Source: an uncultured Clostridia bacterium (GTDB lineage Bacteria; Bacillota; Clostridia; TANB77; CAG-508). From it: 41,109 nt of DNA. Positions 41,086 through 41,109 of this stretch are shown in pieces. Location: the NCBI GenBank assembly GCA_934122085.1, contig CAKOVS010000013.1, positions 1 to 41,109 on the forward strand. The letters are read 5' to 3'. A program made the translations under genes and the position numbers. Every line of letters begins with the position of its first letter. Positions within the stretch are counted from its first letter, which is position 1. The notes under the pieces were generated by a model. The model did no database searches. It was not told the DNA's origin and was given only the letters and a program-made list of their open reading frames with translations.

Positions 41086-41109
41086 TTTAAATTTGTGATA
41101 TAAGTATAT

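Overview
The window is very AT-rich DNA from a spore-forming, fermentative low-GC Firmicute, probably an uncultured gut-type Clostridia lineage. The evidence is an intact sporulation sigma factor K gene, an S-layer-anchored protease, a phosphotransacetylase/acetate kinase fermentation module, Gram-positive surface-protein architecture and AGGAGG-type ribosome binding sites. Species-level placement is not possible from the sequence alone. I see no tRNA, rRNA, CRISPR array, transposase or prophage.

Layout. (1) 0.2-2.2 kb: a LysR regulator and a radical SAM protein with a C-terminal cysteine cluster, both on the minus strand. (2) 2.3-9.9 kb: a complete four-gene Wadjet-type (JetD-JetA-JetB-JetC) SMC plasmid-defence operon, best matching type II, with its own promoter at 9962-9990. 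(3) 10.0-13.5 kb: a structured repeat element, a 4-alpha-glucanotransferase (malQ), an unrecognised protein with beta-propeller-like repeats, and a second, shorter copy of the repeat. (4) 13.5-21.6 kb: a lower-glycolysis gene cluster read gap, pgk, NUDIX, guanylate-kinase-like, tpiA, gpmI, YezG-like immunity protein, eno. (5) 21.6-24 kb: an ORF6N/phospholipase-D-like fusion protein, then sigK and a small unknown helical protein on the plus strand. (6) 24-30 kb: pta, two tandem acetate kinase paralogues, an MFS transporter and pfkA in one minus-strand operon. (7) 30-35.5 kb: rdgB plus an S-layer M6 metalloprotease, two small genes (a membrane protein with a long leader and a GerQ-like spore protein) and deoD. 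(8) 35.5-41 kb: a thioester-domain/Cna-B surface protein, a hemolysin III family protein, a small unknown protein, hisS and one unknown gene.

How the parts work together: regions 3, 4 and 6 form a carbon route from maltodextrin through triose phosphates and acetyl-CoA to acetate and ATP. Phosphofructokinase is transcribed with the acetate branch instead of with the triose genes. The Wadjet operon is the clear defence system. The orphan YezG-type immunity gene and the ORF6N/PLD gene look like accessory conflict genes embedded among housekeeping genes. Most intergenic gaps hold a recognisable promoter, intrinsic terminator or palindrome, and these are listed. The most unusual items are the repeat element that sits at terminator U-tracts, the thioester adhesin that ends at LPVTGY with no membrane anchor and has a hairpin between its Shine-Dalgarno and start codon, the divergent tandem acetate kinases, and the lineage variant of Wadjet with non-ATG starts.
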